The notes under the pieces: generated by a model
The model's database searches: none
What the model was told of the DNA's origin: nothing
Seen by the model: the letters and a program-made list of their open reading frames with translations, nothing else
In this document: one piece after another, positions 1 to 8,764 of the stretch
Numbering within the stretch: the stretch's first letter is position 1
How the letters are laid out: each line of letters begins with the position of its first letter
Source: DALYLB01 sp964468345
GTDB lineage: Bacteria > Acidobacteriota > Blastocatellia > RBC074
DNA length: 64,000 nucleotides
Assembly (NCBI GenBank): GCA_964468345.1
Contig: CAYXVZ010000002.1
Coordinates: 1 to 64,000 of the forward strand
Reading direction: 5' to 3'
Position numbers and translations under genes: made by a program

Positions 1-130
1 AGACGGCCTCGGCGTTGGTGTTGGCGTCGGAGACGGCCTCGGCGTTGGTGTTGGCGTCGGAGACGGCCTCGGCGTTGGCGTCGGCGTCGGAGACGGCCTT
101 GGTGTGGGCGTGGGTGTGGGCGTCGGCGCT
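1..130. repeat. 30-bp tandem repeat encoding a (PT)nPRPS linker
   Basis: Three 30-bp units lie at 1-30, 31-60 and 61-90, the first two identical and the third with two changes, followed by a degenerate fourth unit to about 130. The period is a multiple of three and the array lies in frame in the reverse-strand protein, giving alternating Pro-Thr with an Arg-Pro-Ser every ten residues. The array continues off the left edge. Such arrays can change in copy number by slippage, which would alter linker length. Confidence 0.9.
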
Positions 131-2079
131 GCCGCCAGAGTCTTAAAGGTAAAATTGGCTGATGAAACCAAGTTACCGGATACATCTCGTGATCTTACGC
201 GGTAGTTGTATGTCGTATTCGCGGTGAGGCCCGTGAGAGTGACCATGTGACTGGTCACATATGTCGCCCGCCATGAAGTTTGATTGTTATAGATAGTGTT
301 CAAACCATAATCGACGAGGCTGTCGCTCAGCGCACTGGTGTTCCAGGTGATCAGCGCTGATGATGAAGTCAGATTTGCGGCGGTGATATTCGAAATCGTC
401 AATGCCGGGGCAGCGGGAGAACCATCCGTGCGAATTCCCTCTTTCAGCCAGCCGATATCTTTTCCATCCGTTGCGGCGGCCTTGTATGGGCTACCTGCTG
501 CGAGTTGATAGTTCCCCGCGGCGCGATCGACAAATCGCACAGCATCATAATTCGCGGGAAAAAAGTTATCCGCCGGATAGTCATTGCTTGCACCACCAAC
601 CAAGACATTTTTCCTGAAGACTATTCCGGGAAAGTACACCTGAATGCTGGAATTGCCCGTGCCATAATTATCCCCTTTTACTCCATACTCATTATGTGCA
701 CAAAGATTATCTCGAAAAATGAAGCGTTTGACTGGACTGCCGCTGACAGCGATCGTTAAACCAGTGTTGAGAACGGTGTTGTGCTCGATCACGATGTCTT
801 CCGTTCCGTCGAGCAACTGAAATCCCGTACCGGGTCCGTTCCATTTAACGCCGTCGACTTCTTCGAATAAATTATTGACGATGCGGATTCGCTTTGTGAT
901 CTGGCTCGGATGATTGTCATCTACGCCAAGCAAATTCATTCCCGCGCCCACACGGCGAATTACGTTATTGCTGAAAGTAACATCCTGGACCACAGCCCAT
1001 GGGGCCCCTCCATCCTGATTTCGAACGGTAAATAAAATCGAAAATCCATTTTGCGCCTGGGTCCAGTTCTGTTCGAAAAGATTTCCATCGATCAATACAC
1101 GCTGCGCGTTTTTCAATTCAAAGAGATTCTTTACTGTCCACGGCTTTCCGGCATATGAAGGATGGCCGATCTTCCAAGATACCGGTTTGAAACAGTGGTT
1201 TTTCCGGAATTCGATGTCGGAGGACACCAGATTGGGAATGGTCGGATCTGCTCCCCCGAGCATGAAGTTCTCTCCCGCCCCTTCCAGATAGTTATTCACG
1301 ATTTTAAAAGGCCCGGGTCCATTCCATCCGCCAATCGCCTGCGAATCCGCGCCGATTTCATGAAAATTTGACAGATACGAATCAATAATCGAGGTTGAAG
1401 AACTATTGATCAAAACGCCACGCCGCGTATTGTTCGTATTGCTCCCGTGAATGTAGCACCGATCGATAATAATGTTGCTCGGAAGCTGAGTCGCGTTGTT
1501 CGTATCAGCAGTGAGAGAAACAATCTGGTAGTTATCGGAGCCGGCGACGACGCTGAATTCTATGCCGATGAATCGGAAGTGATGCGCCCCCGGGGCGGTT
1601 TCAATTGCGGGACCGACGTTCGGACTGATAATTTGCGCCATCACCGAGGAATGGCCCGGCGTGATTCTCGTTCCGGGTGCGGGCAGGCTCGAATCGGGAG
1701 CCGATGTGCGGATGATAATCCATGGGGATCCTTGTTTATTCCATACCTTGTTTGGAAGCGTAAAGTTTCCTTTGAATACAGCCCCGCTCTGCAAGCTGAC
1801 GATATCCCCGGGTTGAGCGTTGTTGATCGCAGCCTGCAGGTCTCCTCCCGCGGCCACATTGATCGTTCTTCCGGTAGGAGCCACTAGAGAGGTGTCCAGA
1901 TAGACTCTCGGCAACTCCGGCAAAGCCGTTGCTGCCGTCATTGCCTGTGCCTTCGGTTCAATCGGGCGCAAGATGGAAGAGCCCCGGCCCGGTTGCAGAA
2001 TGCCGAGAGCAATCGCAATCACCAGCAGAGCCGCCCCAATATATGTTGTGGCTGGAATTCGAATCAGTCGCAGTTTCAT
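1..2079 (-). CDS. Secreted right-handed beta-helix protein with Fn3-like domain and Pro/Thr linker (partial)
   Basis: An open frame runs from an ATG at 2077-2079 (reverse strand) to the window edge without a stop, 693 codons, so the C-terminus lies outside. The N-terminus has a basic start followed by a hydrophobic stretch (about residues 12-30), consistent with a signal peptide or anchor. Residues about 60-540 contain many short beta-rich turns with the recurring pattern of hydrophobic-Asn-Asn, such as IRIVNNLFEEVDG and IVIEHNTVLNTG, typical of right-handed parallel beta-helix (pectate-lyase-like) proteins. Around residues 560-650 lies an Fn3-like domain (ISNITAANLTSSSALITWNT). Then comes a Thr-Pro-rich linker encoded by a 30-bp tandem repeat. 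It is probably a cell-surface or secreted polysaccharide-associated protein; the substrate is unknown. Neighbouring gene 10081-11772 uses the same kind of linker. Confidence 0.8.
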   Translation of the reverse strand, partial: MKLRLIRIPATTYIGAALLVIAIALGILQPGRGSSILRPIEPKAQAMTAATALPELPRVYLDTSLVAPTGRTINVAAGGDLQAAINNAQPGDIVSLQSGAVFKGNFTLPNKVWNKQGSPWIIIRTSAPDSSLPAPGTRITPGHSSVMAQIISPNVGPAIETAPGAHHFRFIGIEFSVVAGSDNYQIVSLTADTNNATQLPSNIIIDRCYIHGSNTNNTRRGVLINSSSTSIIDSYLSNFHEIGADSQAIGGWNGPGPFKIVNNYLEGAGENFMLGGADPTIPNLVSSDIEFRKNHCFKPVSWKIGHPSYAGKPWTVKNLFELKNAQRVLIDGNLFEQNWTQAQNGFSILFTVRNQDGGAPWAVVQDVTFSNNVIRRVGAGMNLLGVDDNHPSQITKRIRIVNNLFEEVDGVKWNGPGTGFQLLDGTEDIVIEHNTVLNTGLTIAVSGSPVKRFIFRDNLCAHNEYGVKGDNYGTGNSSIQVYFPGIVFRKNVLVGGASNDYPADNFFPANYDAVRFVDRAAGNYQLAAGSPYKAAATDGKDIGWLKEGIRTDGSPAAPALTISNITAANLTSSSALITWNTSALSDSLVDYGLNTIYNNQTSWRATYVTSHMVTLTGLTANTTYNYRVRSRDVSGNLVSSANFTFKTLAAAPTPTPTPTPRPSPTPTPTPRPSPTPTPTPRPSPTPTPTPRPS

Positions 2080-2566
2080 ACAAGAGTCCCACAAAAGGCC
2101 AAGGTCACGGTTCCCTGAAGCCAGAATCCGTCAGAACAAATGTCGCAGTTTGGATATCCCCTATTATCCGCAGATCGTGAGGCTGCCGCCCATTCTTGCT
2201 TGAAGGGGCTGGATATCAATATAGGGTTCAGAAATTCAGACTCAGAACACCGGTCGAGATAGAAAGGACCTTCTATTCCGTATTTTCTCGTTCTCAGGCC
2301 AGGCTGTGTGAGCAACAAACATTCAAGAAAACATCGTGTCTTGCAGGGGCCGATTGGGGGTAGGGTACATCAGGACTTTTAAATTATACTCACGCACCCA
2401 CTTCCCGCAACCGCTTTTACATTTGGGCCGGCAATTCCGGAAATGGGAAAGTTAAGAATTGCCGAATCCGGGCAAATACCATAAAATTTTAATCGATCGT
2501 GGCTTAGATCAGAGGCACGATGAGCTTCACTCCATCCGACATTAAGTTCAAATAGGTAATACCTGC
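2080..2566. other. Intergenic region between divergent genes, no gene seen
   Basis: This 487-bp gap separates two divergent transcription units and should hold promoters for both. I see an AT-rich patch near 2378-2393 and another near 2478-2495, but no convincing pair of -35 and -10 boxes. The short open frames here show no recognisable protein. Confidence 0.5.
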
Positions 2567-3457
2567 ATGTCTCCGATTCAATGCAAACTTGTTCTTCTGC
2601 TTGCCATTCAGACGTTGACCTGTTTTTCCGTCTCAGGGCAACAACGTTTGGACCTGAAGAAGCCGGAAGATGTACTGAAGGCTACACAGAAGATTTATTG
2701 CTCGCTGGAGGATGGTGCCCCAGTCTACTTCTGGTGGAAAGGATCGGTATACAGTCGCGTGCCGGGCGAGATGGATCGCCACCTTTTCAACGTGGAAGGA
2801 ATGAGCGCGCGCGCCTGCAAGCGAGTAATGGACCCGACACGCGGTGCGGGTTTTCGGCTCGTATCGCGCGAGCTGCTCTTTTACCTTGCCCCGAAAACGG
2901 ATCAGATCCTGAAGAAATGGAAAAACCCTTTCACCGGCTACGAATGCGAAGTCTTTCATGTGTTCAATGACCCGGTGAACCAGCCTCCCGCGTATGCCGG
3001 ACCGGACACGTCTTTCAAAGGGACGTTTCAAGACGGAAGATTCATTTTGAGCCTGGAAGTTCCGCTGTTTTATCGGAATCCGCTCGGCGGCGATTATCAG
3101 GACTACGTTGGCGGCAATTATCACGCGATCGAAATGTTCAATTTTTTCGGGGCTGAAAACGATCTGCTCGATGAAGCGCTCAATGGTGTAAATGACATGA
3201 CGATTTCCTGGCACCGCGTCTCGGATTGGCTCCCCTGGATGGAAATGGGAGATCGCCCTGGAATGCTGATCTTCGTAACAAGCGGCAAAAGGCTGGCCTC
3301 AATCGAAAAATTGCCGGCCCGATTGAAAAATGAAATCCGCCGTTCCCATCCCCTCTATTTCTCCCCGCCACCTCTTGATGATGCACGCCCAAATGAAACC
3401 AGCTGGACCTACTACAAAAAAAAGATTGAAGGCAGAAAGAGGCCCGTTAAGCCCTAG
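2567..3457 (+). CDS. DUF1838-family secreted protein, copy 1
   Basis: The 296-residue product begins with a signal peptide (residues 1-24, cleavage near SVSG-QQ). The mature part matches by eye the DUF1838 pattern: a conserved GxVYSRVPGE, a following LFNVEGMSARAC block, a SRELLFYLAP segment, KNPFTGYECEVFHVFNDPVN, then NPLGGDYQDYVGG and a C-terminal SDWLPWMEMGDRPG block. The biochemical role of DUF1838 is not known to me; the export signal places it in the periplasm or outside. It is the first gene of a tight run with a second DUF1838 copy, an OCD-family enzyme and a FAD oxidoreductase, so it may take part in the same small-molecule pathway. Confidence 0.85.
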   Translation: MSPIQCKLVLLLAIQTLTCFSVSGQQRLDLKKPEDVLKATQKIYCSLEDGAPVYFWWKGSVYSRVPGEMDRHLFNVEGMSARACKRVMDPTRGAGFRLVSRELLFYLAPKTDQILKKWKNPFTGYECEVFHVFNDPVNQPPAYAGPDTSFKGTFQDGRFILSLEVPLFYRNPLGGDYQDYVGGNYHAIEMFNFFGAENDLLDEALNGVNDMTISWHRVSDWLPWMEMGDRPGMLIFVTSGKRLASIEKLPARLKNEIRRSHPLYFSPPPLDDARPNETSWTYYKKKIEGRKRPVKP

Positions 3458-3461
3458 GCTA

Positions 3462-4352
3462 TTGTCGAATTTCATCCTTGCCGTCTCCATTCCTGCTTTG
3501 CTGACCTCGATTGGCGAAGCGCAGGGAAGAGCTTCAATGCGATCTCAGAATGCAGTCCGGATTGCGCGGAAGATCGATTGCTCAGTCAAGGATGGCAGCC
3601 CCGCGCTTCATTGGTGGCGGGGAAAGGTATTCAGCCGAATTCCCGGCGAACGCGACCGCCATCTTTTTAATGTGCAAGGATTTCGTTGGCGCATCTGCAT
3701 CGGGGTGCGAGATTCAAAGCTCGGAGCCGGGTATCGCTCTATCGTTCGCGAGATGCAGCTCTTTTTTACTCCACAAAATGGGCAATTACTGCAGGACTGG
3801 AAAAATCCATGGACCGGCGAAGAGCTTGCGGTGATGCATATTGCGAGGGATCCCGTTCTTGAAGGTCCTGTGTTTGCGAATTCGTTACGACTTCCCACCT
3901 CGGGCCTGTTCGAAATCGACGGCCACGTGCTGAAGAGCGGCAATGCGATACGATCGTTTTCAAGCAATCCACTTGGCGGAAACTATCCGATGAATATCGG
4001 CAGCCACTTGCAGACATTGGATGCATGGAGTGCCGCGGTCCCGAAACAAGAGTTGGGCGACCGAAACAATTCAGAAGCAAAGAAGCAAATGATTTCGTGG
4101 CTGAGCGTAACGAAGTGGCTGCCCTGGATGAAAATGGGAGACCGCCCCGGCACACTTATCATTCATGCCGCCGGCATGCGGCTAAGTGGCTTCGAGAATT
4201 TGCCGGAGGAAATCAAGCGAGAGGTTCGAAGGAACTGGCCCGAATTTCAAACCGCCCCTACAATGGGCGATTCCCGACCTGGGACGTCAATAGAAGAACA
4301 ATTCAAGCAGTGGATGGAAGCCAGAAAAGATACTTCAAATAAAAAACCATGA
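3462..4352 (+). CDS. DUF1838-family secreted protein, copy 2 (paralogue)
   Basis: This is a tandem paralogue of the preceding gene. Shared blocks are GKVFSRIPGERDRHLFNVQG, the NPLGGNYPMN segment and TKWLPWMKMGDRPG near the C-terminus. The frame is open from an ATG at 3330, but that would overlap the previous gene by 128 bp and place about 44 non-conserved residues before the signal peptide. I favour the TTG at 3462, four bases after the previous stop, which gives a clean signal peptide (SNFILAVSIPALLTS). Its stop overlaps the next start (ATGA at 4349), so translation is probably coupled. The start choice is moderately uncertain. Confidence 0.8.
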   Translation: MSNFILAVSIPALLTSIGEAQGRASMRSQNAVRIARKIDCSVKDGSPALHWWRGKVFSRIPGERDRHLFNVQGFRWRICIGVRDSKLGAGYRSIVREMQLFFTPQNGQLLQDWKNPWTGEELAVMHIARDPVLEGPVFANSLRLPTSGLFEIDGHVLKSGNAIRSFSSNPLGGNYPMNIGSHLQTLDAWSAAVPKQELGDRNNSEAKKQMISWLSVTKWLPWMKMGDRPGTLIIHAAGMRLSGFENLPEEIKREVRRNWPEFQTAPTMGDSRPGTSIEEQFKQWMEARKDTSNKKP

Positions 4353-5347
4353 GACTTCTCACTCGCAACGATGTGCAACGCGCCATTCGCATGCCCGATG
4401 CAATCGAATCCGTCAGGCAGGCTTACATCGCGCTCTCAACCAAACGCGCCAATATTCCGGCGCGCGCGGCAATCTCCTTTCCCGCGCACGAGGGGGTATC
4501 TTTGTTTATGCCGGGGTACCTGCCTGGCGATGATACTCACAAAGAGACGGTGGCCATCAAAATCGTCTCGGTCCATGATCGAAATCCCGCGCGGGGCCTG
4601 GACCGAATCAACGCCCTCGTTGCTGTATTCGATCCTGAAACAGGACTTCCCCTCGCGCTGATGGAAGCCGGATATCTGACAGCACTCCGCACAGGCGCGG
4701 GAGCCGGCGTCGCAACCGACCTGCTGGCCCGCAAAGACGCGAGCCGTCTCGCCCTTTTTGGCGCTGGCGTCCAAGCAAGAACGCAGTTAATGGCAGTAGC
4801 CGCCGTGCGCTCGCTGCGACAGTGCCGAATCTTTTCCCCGCATCCCGAAAAATCGGAGGCAATGATCCTCGAACTTCGCCCTCTGCTCGATTCCTCCGTC
4901 GAACTCTTGCTTGCACGGACGCCCGCCGAAGCTGTCGAGGATGCGGATATCGTCTGCACCGCAACCAACTCCGCCATTCCAGTATTTGACGGGACCGCTG
5001 TGCAACCCGGGACACACATCAGTGCAATCGGGACCTATCAGCCCGAACGCCGCGAAGTCGATGCGACGACGTTGAAACGCTGCTCAAAAATTGTCGTTGA
5101 CGCCATGGAAGGAGCAATGTCGGAAGCCGGGGATCTATTGATTCCAATTCAACACGGTGATATTCAGGAGTCACACATTTATGCAGAGATCGGAGAAATC
5201 GCCGCCGGCCTGAAACCGGGCCGCGAGACGGAGACGGAGATCACGTTCTTCAAATCCGTCGGCAATGCCGCACAGGACGTCGCCGTCGCGGAAACCGTGT
5301 ACCGGCGCGCCGTGGTTGAAGATCTCGGCGTTGAAATTGAACTATAA
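4349..5347 (+). CDS. Ornithine cyclodeaminase / mu-crystallin family NAD(P)-dependent protein
   Basis: The 332-residue protein belongs to the ornithine cyclodeaminase/alanine dehydrogenase/mu-crystallin family. The N-terminal half holds the substrate-side segment with KIVSVHDRNPARGLDRINA, and the dinucleotide fold is marked by LFGAGVQARTQL around residue 137. Later signatures include VCTATNSAIPVFDG and the GTHISAIGTYQPERRE block. Members interconvert amino acids and imines or keto acids (ornithine to proline, or reductive amination and ketimine reduction); the exact substrate cannot be read from sequence. The start overlaps the previous stop by four bases, and a FAD amine oxidase-like gene follows after 21 bp, which suggests amino-acid or imine metabolism. 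Confidence 0.85.
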   Translation: MRLLTRNDVQRAIRMPDAIESVRQAYIALSTKRANIPARAAISFPAHEGVSLFMPGYLPGDDTHKETVAIKIVSVHDRNPARGLDRINALVAVFDPETGLPLALMEAGYLTALRTGAGAGVATDLLARKDASRLALFGAGVQARTQLMAVAAVRSLRQCRIFSPHPEKSEAMILELRPLLDSSVELLLARTPAEAVEDADIVCTATNSAIPVFDGTAVQPGTHISAIGTYQPERREVDATTLKRCSKIVVDAMEGAMSEAGDLLIPIQHGDIQESHIYAEIGEIAAGLKPGRETETEITFFKSVGNAAQDVAVAETVYRRAVVEDLGVEIEL

Positions 5348-5368
5348 GAGACGATACTAAAAACGCAT

Positions 5369-6529
5369 ATGGCTGAGACTGCTGAAATCGTAATCATTGG
5401 CGGCGGAATCGTGGGATCCAGCATCGCCTATCATCTGACCGAACAGGGCTGCACGGACATCGTGATTCTGGAGCGTGAGGAAAAACAAGGCCTGGGTTCC
5501 ACAAGCAAGAGCATGGGCGGCGTCCGCGCGCAATTTGCCACAGATATCAATATCAAGATGTCGATGTATTCGATCGATTTCTTCTCCCGCTTCGAAGAAG
5601 CGACGGGTCACACCGCCGATTATCGTTCGCACGGTTACTGCTTTGCGGCCACCACGGACCGGCACCTGAATTATTTACAGCAAAATATGGAGCGGCAACG
5701 CGCGCTCGGCGTCACCAATGTCTCTCTGGTCACACGCGAGGACATTCTTGAAATGATCCCGCAACTACAGGGCGACGACATCATTGGCGGCAGCTTTTGC
5801 CCGACGGATGGCTTTGTCGATCCGAATGGCGTAATGACGGGGTTTGCCAAGCGAGCCAGAGAACGAGGCGCACAGGTTCGGCTCAAGACGGAAGTCGTCG
5901 GAATTGAAACCGAGGCGGGACGTGTGGCGGGAGTGAGAACGACGGAAGGGAAAATCGCAACCCGGATCGTCGTCAACGCAGCCGGCCCCTGGGCGGCTGA
6001 AATCGCCCGAATGGCAGGTGCGGACCTTCCCGTTCAACCACTTCGGCGCCAGATCATCAAAACGCAACGTTGCGACTTCCTGCCCGCAAAGTTTCCGATG
6101 CTGATAGACATGTCGAATGGATTTCACTTCCGCCGCGAGGGCGATTCCATTTTGATGGCCTGGGCGGATGACGAAGAAACCTATGGGTATCGAACCGCCT
6201 TTACGCCGGACTTCATCGAAAAAGTGCTGACACTTGCCATCAATCGCGTTCCCGAATTCGCGGATCTTCCCGTCAATCCGAAACAATGCTGGGCCGGGAT
6301 GTATGAGGTTTCGCCAGATCATCACGCCATCATCGGCCGCGCGCCTGAAGTCGCGGGCTTTTTTTATGCGAATGGATTCAGCGGTCATGGCGTCATGCAT
6401 TCGCCGGCAACCGGCCGCATCACCGCCGATTTGATTCTGCATGGAAAATGCGAGGCGATCGATGCAACGCCGTTGCGCGTCGAACGATTTGCGGAAGGAG
6501 AGCCCCTGGAAGAGACAGCGGTCCTTTAA
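5369..6529 (+). CDS. FAD-dependent oxidoreductase (DAO / sarcosine oxidase beta-like)
   Basis: The 386-residue protein starts with a Rossmann FAD-binding motif, IIGGGIVGSSIAYHLTEQG, followed by the acidic end of strand 2 (VILERE). The DAO-family second FAD contact is visible as VVNAAGPWAAEIARMAG, and the C-terminal block GMYEVSPDHHAIIG plus GFFYANGFSGHGVMHSP is characteristic of sarcosine/glycine oxidase-like enzymes. It should oxidise an N-substituted or small amino acid with FAD, feeding electrons to oxygen or another acceptor. It closes the DUF1838-DUF1838-OCD run and is followed by a strong hairpin. No partner subunit (alpha, gamma, delta) is seen, so it is probably a stand-alone type. 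Confidence 0.87.
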   Translation: MAETAEIVIIGGGIVGSSIAYHLTEQGCTDIVILEREEKQGLGSTSKSMGGVRAQFATDINIKMSMYSIDFFSRFEEATGHTADYRSHGYCFAATTDRHLNYLQQNMERQRALGVTNVSLVTREDILEMIPQLQGDDIIGGSFCPTDGFVDPNGVMTGFAKRARERGAQVRLKTEVVGIETEAGRVAGVRTTEGKIATRIVVNAAGPWAAEIARMAGADLPVQPLRRQIIKTQRCDFLPAKFPMLIDMSNGFHFRREGDSILMAWADDEETYGYRTAFTPDFIEKVLTLAINRVPEFADLPVNPKQCWAGMYEVSPDHHAIIGRAPEVAGFFYANGFSGHGVMHSPATGRITADLILHGKCEAIDATPLRVERFAEGEPLEETAVL

Positions 6530-6547
6530 AACAGGATTCATACAAGC

Positions 6548-6606
6548 CGCAAAGAAATGAAGAGCCTGAAGCTGCTTCGCAACTTCAGGCTCTTCGTTTC
6601 TTTGCG
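6548..6606. terminator. Bidirectional hairpin terminator
   Basis: A 24-bp stem pairs 6548-6571 with 6583-6606 (one G-T pair) around an 11-base loop. It sits between the converging FAD oxidoreductase and Ser/Thr kinase genes. The outer arm is A-rich on the left and T-rich on the right, so it can terminate transcription from either side. Confidence 0.85.
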
Positions 6607-6631
6607 ACAAATGCTCTGGATTGTATTCGAG

Positions 6632-8515
6632 TTAGTGCCGCAGCTCACCATCAGGGAGTTTGGGCATTGGCGGCGGATCGACAACAGGCAGCATCGGAGC
6701 GGCGGCCTTCTCCTGTCCACGAAGCGTTCGTGGCCGAACGGCGGGAACAGACTCCGGCGAAGCGGGCGGCGCCGGATCGACCACAGGTTCCTGCGCGGTC
6801 GGATTCGGGGCCTGCAGGGGCGACCTGGGCCGCGGCCGGGCAATTGCGGGTCCGCCGGGCGGGTACTCCGGCATTTTTGTCAGCGCGGCAGTGAAGCCCT
6901 CTTTTGCGCGTTGTGAATCCGGCTTGAGACGAAGAACCGCGCTGTATTGTTGGACTGCGAGCTTGTACTTTCCGGCCACCATCGCCGCATCGGCGGTGAT
7001 AAGGCTCGACTGGAGCATTTTCAATTGCGAAAGTCGTGACTCGATCGCGCCGATTTCAGAAGCGTAAGGATTGCGGGCGATATAGTCCTCGTACACGCGA
7101 ATCGCTTCGTCGTATTTTTCCTGCCTCTCAAGAGCGCGGGCGTTTTTGATTGCCGCGACTTCATTGCTGATTTGCAAAGACGATGGAAGCCGTTCCTGGC
7201 CAGGCGACCGAGCGTCCCTGCCCGGACCACTGGCGAGCCCCTGCCCAACGGAATCAATCGATGATCCGACTTCCTGGCCGGCCGTCGGAGTCTGTTGAGA
7301 GAACAGCACGACAGCCGTGCCCACCACAAGCAGCACAATTCCACCAAGCCCGGCTGTGACCCATGTCAAACTTCCCTTCGCCGCTGGTTGATGAAGAGAG
7401 GCAAACAACGCCGGTTCGTTGGCATTTTCGATCGATTCCGGCAGAAGATTCTGAGTCAGGCTGATCACCTGGGTTGGTGTTTGAGGAACGAATTGGCTAA
7501 CGGCTTCATTTTCAATCTTCGCGAGTTTCGTGTTGTCGTGCTTGAAGGAGCGCGCAGGTTCCCGATCGGGGTCTGTCGCCACAATCAAAGCCTGTTGCGG
7601 GATTTTGCTGTTCGTGATTCGGTTTCCGCCATTGGCGATTTGCTGTTGCTCATAGGCGCGCAACGCCTCCAGAAATTCCGCGGCTGTTTGAAACCGGTCG
7701 GATGGGGTTCGACGAACGGCACGCATCACAAGCGCGGAGAGCGATGACGGCAACTCTGGAATGAACTCAAGAATCGGGATCGCTTCAGCATCCGCCAGGG
7801 CTGTTCCATTCTCACGATCCATGCCATACAGGCCTTTCTCGAAAGGCAGTCGGCCCGTCAGCATTTCATACAGCGCAATCCCGAGACTGAACAGATCGGA
7901 GCGACGATCAATTTCGGCGCCCCGCAATTGTTCCGGTGACATATAGGGCGTCATCCCGACAATTTTTCCCGTCCGCTTATGGCCCGGCGCATTTTTCTCG
8001 CTCAGAATATTTGCAACGCCAAAGTCCGCAATCTTCAAGCGGCCTTTCGTATCAAGGAGCATGTTGGCGGGCCGCAAATCCCTATGAATCAGACCGGTAT
8101 GGTGATTGTCCGATTCATCAATGTAATTGAACCCATGCGCGTAATCGAGAGCCGATAGCGCCTGCTTGAACAGGAAGACGGCCTGCGAGGGTGTGGGCAT
8201 TCCCTGCCTGGCCAGCAGGTCGCGAAGGTTCATGCCCGACACGTACTCCATCGCCAGATAGTAATTTTCGTCCGCAACGAAAAATTCGTGCATACGGACG
8301 ATATTGGGGTGTTCGAGTTGCGATTGAATATAAGCTTCGCGGCGGAATCTTGCCTTGAGTTGGATCTGTTTCGAGGGAGAAAACGCAGTAATCTGAATGG
8401 ATTTTAAAACGACTTCCCGGGGAAGGTGCAAATGCTGCCCGCGATAGACGGCTCCCATCTCGCTCCGAGCGAGGACACTCGTAATTTGATAGTTGCCAAC
8501 AATCTTCCCGATCAT
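6632..8515 (-). CDS. Ser/Thr protein kinase with TM segment and C-terminal TPR-like region
   Basis: The N-terminal 280 residues form a Hanks-type kinase: Lys38 in VVLKSI, the catalytic loop IHRDLRPANMLL near residue 142, DFG near 163, and MTPYMSPEQL for the APE region. The Gly-rich loop reads LARSEMGAVYRG and lacks the first two glycines of GxGxxG, an oddity. A hydrophobic segment at about 390-405 (GGIVLLVVGTAVVLF) would anchor the kinase with its catalytic domain in the cytoplasm. After it, about residues 460-545 contain two helical TPR-like units, then a Pro-rich tail. The layout is the usual bacterial membrane sensor kinase with an extracytoplasmic repeat domain. It converges with the FAD oxidoreductase gene. 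Confidence 0.88.
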   Translation of the reverse strand: MIGKIVGNYQITSVLARSEMGAVYRGQHLHLPREVVLKSIQITAFSPSKQIQLKARFRREAYIQSQLEHPNIVRMHEFFVADENYYLAMEYVSGMNLRDLLARQGMPTPSQAVFLFKQALSALDYAHGFNYIDESDNHHTGLIHRDLRPANMLLDTKGRLKIADFGVANILSEKNAPGHKRTGKIVGMTPYMSPEQLRGAEIDRRSDLFSLGIALYEMLTGRLPFEKGLYGMDRENGTALADAEAIPILEFIPELPSSLSALVMRAVRRTPSDRFQTAAEFLEALRAYEQQQIANGGNRITNSKIPQQALIVATDPDREPARSFKHDNTKLAKIENEAVSQFVPQTPTQVISLTQNLLPESIENANEPALFASLHQPAAKGSLTWVTAGLGGIVLLVVGTAVVLFSQQTPTAGQEVGSSIDSVGQGLASGPGRDARSPGQERLPSSLQISNEVAAIKNARALERQEKYDEAIRVYEDYIARNPYASEIGAIESRLSQLKMLQSSLITADAAMVAGKYKLAVQQYSAVLRLKPDSQRAKEGFTAALTKMPEYPPGGPAIARPRPRSPLQAPNPTAQEPVVDPAPPASPESVPAVRPRTLRGQEKAAAPMLPVVDPPPMPKLPDGELRH

Positions 8516-8764
8516 TGTGATGCGTTACTTCCTCAGATGCGGACTTTCTTGTTTTTGGAGAGTCCGAAATGAATATAAAAAAGAGGCTGGCGATCCGCAG
8601 GTTCAATCAAAACCGACCTGGTCCGCCGATCGTCCAAGTGGGAATCCCGGAAGCCGGAATTCAATTCGAATTAGCTGTAAAAAATCTCATTGGGGCGACG
8701 AGATGCCCTGGTACTGTAACTGATAAAGTCCATTCTGTGAATGGGATATTGCCTTCATTTCAAA

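Noticed and set aside
1..130. Possible CRISPR array in the 30-bp repeat
   Set aside because: Units are contiguous without spacers and lie in frame in a Pro/Thr-rich protein linker.
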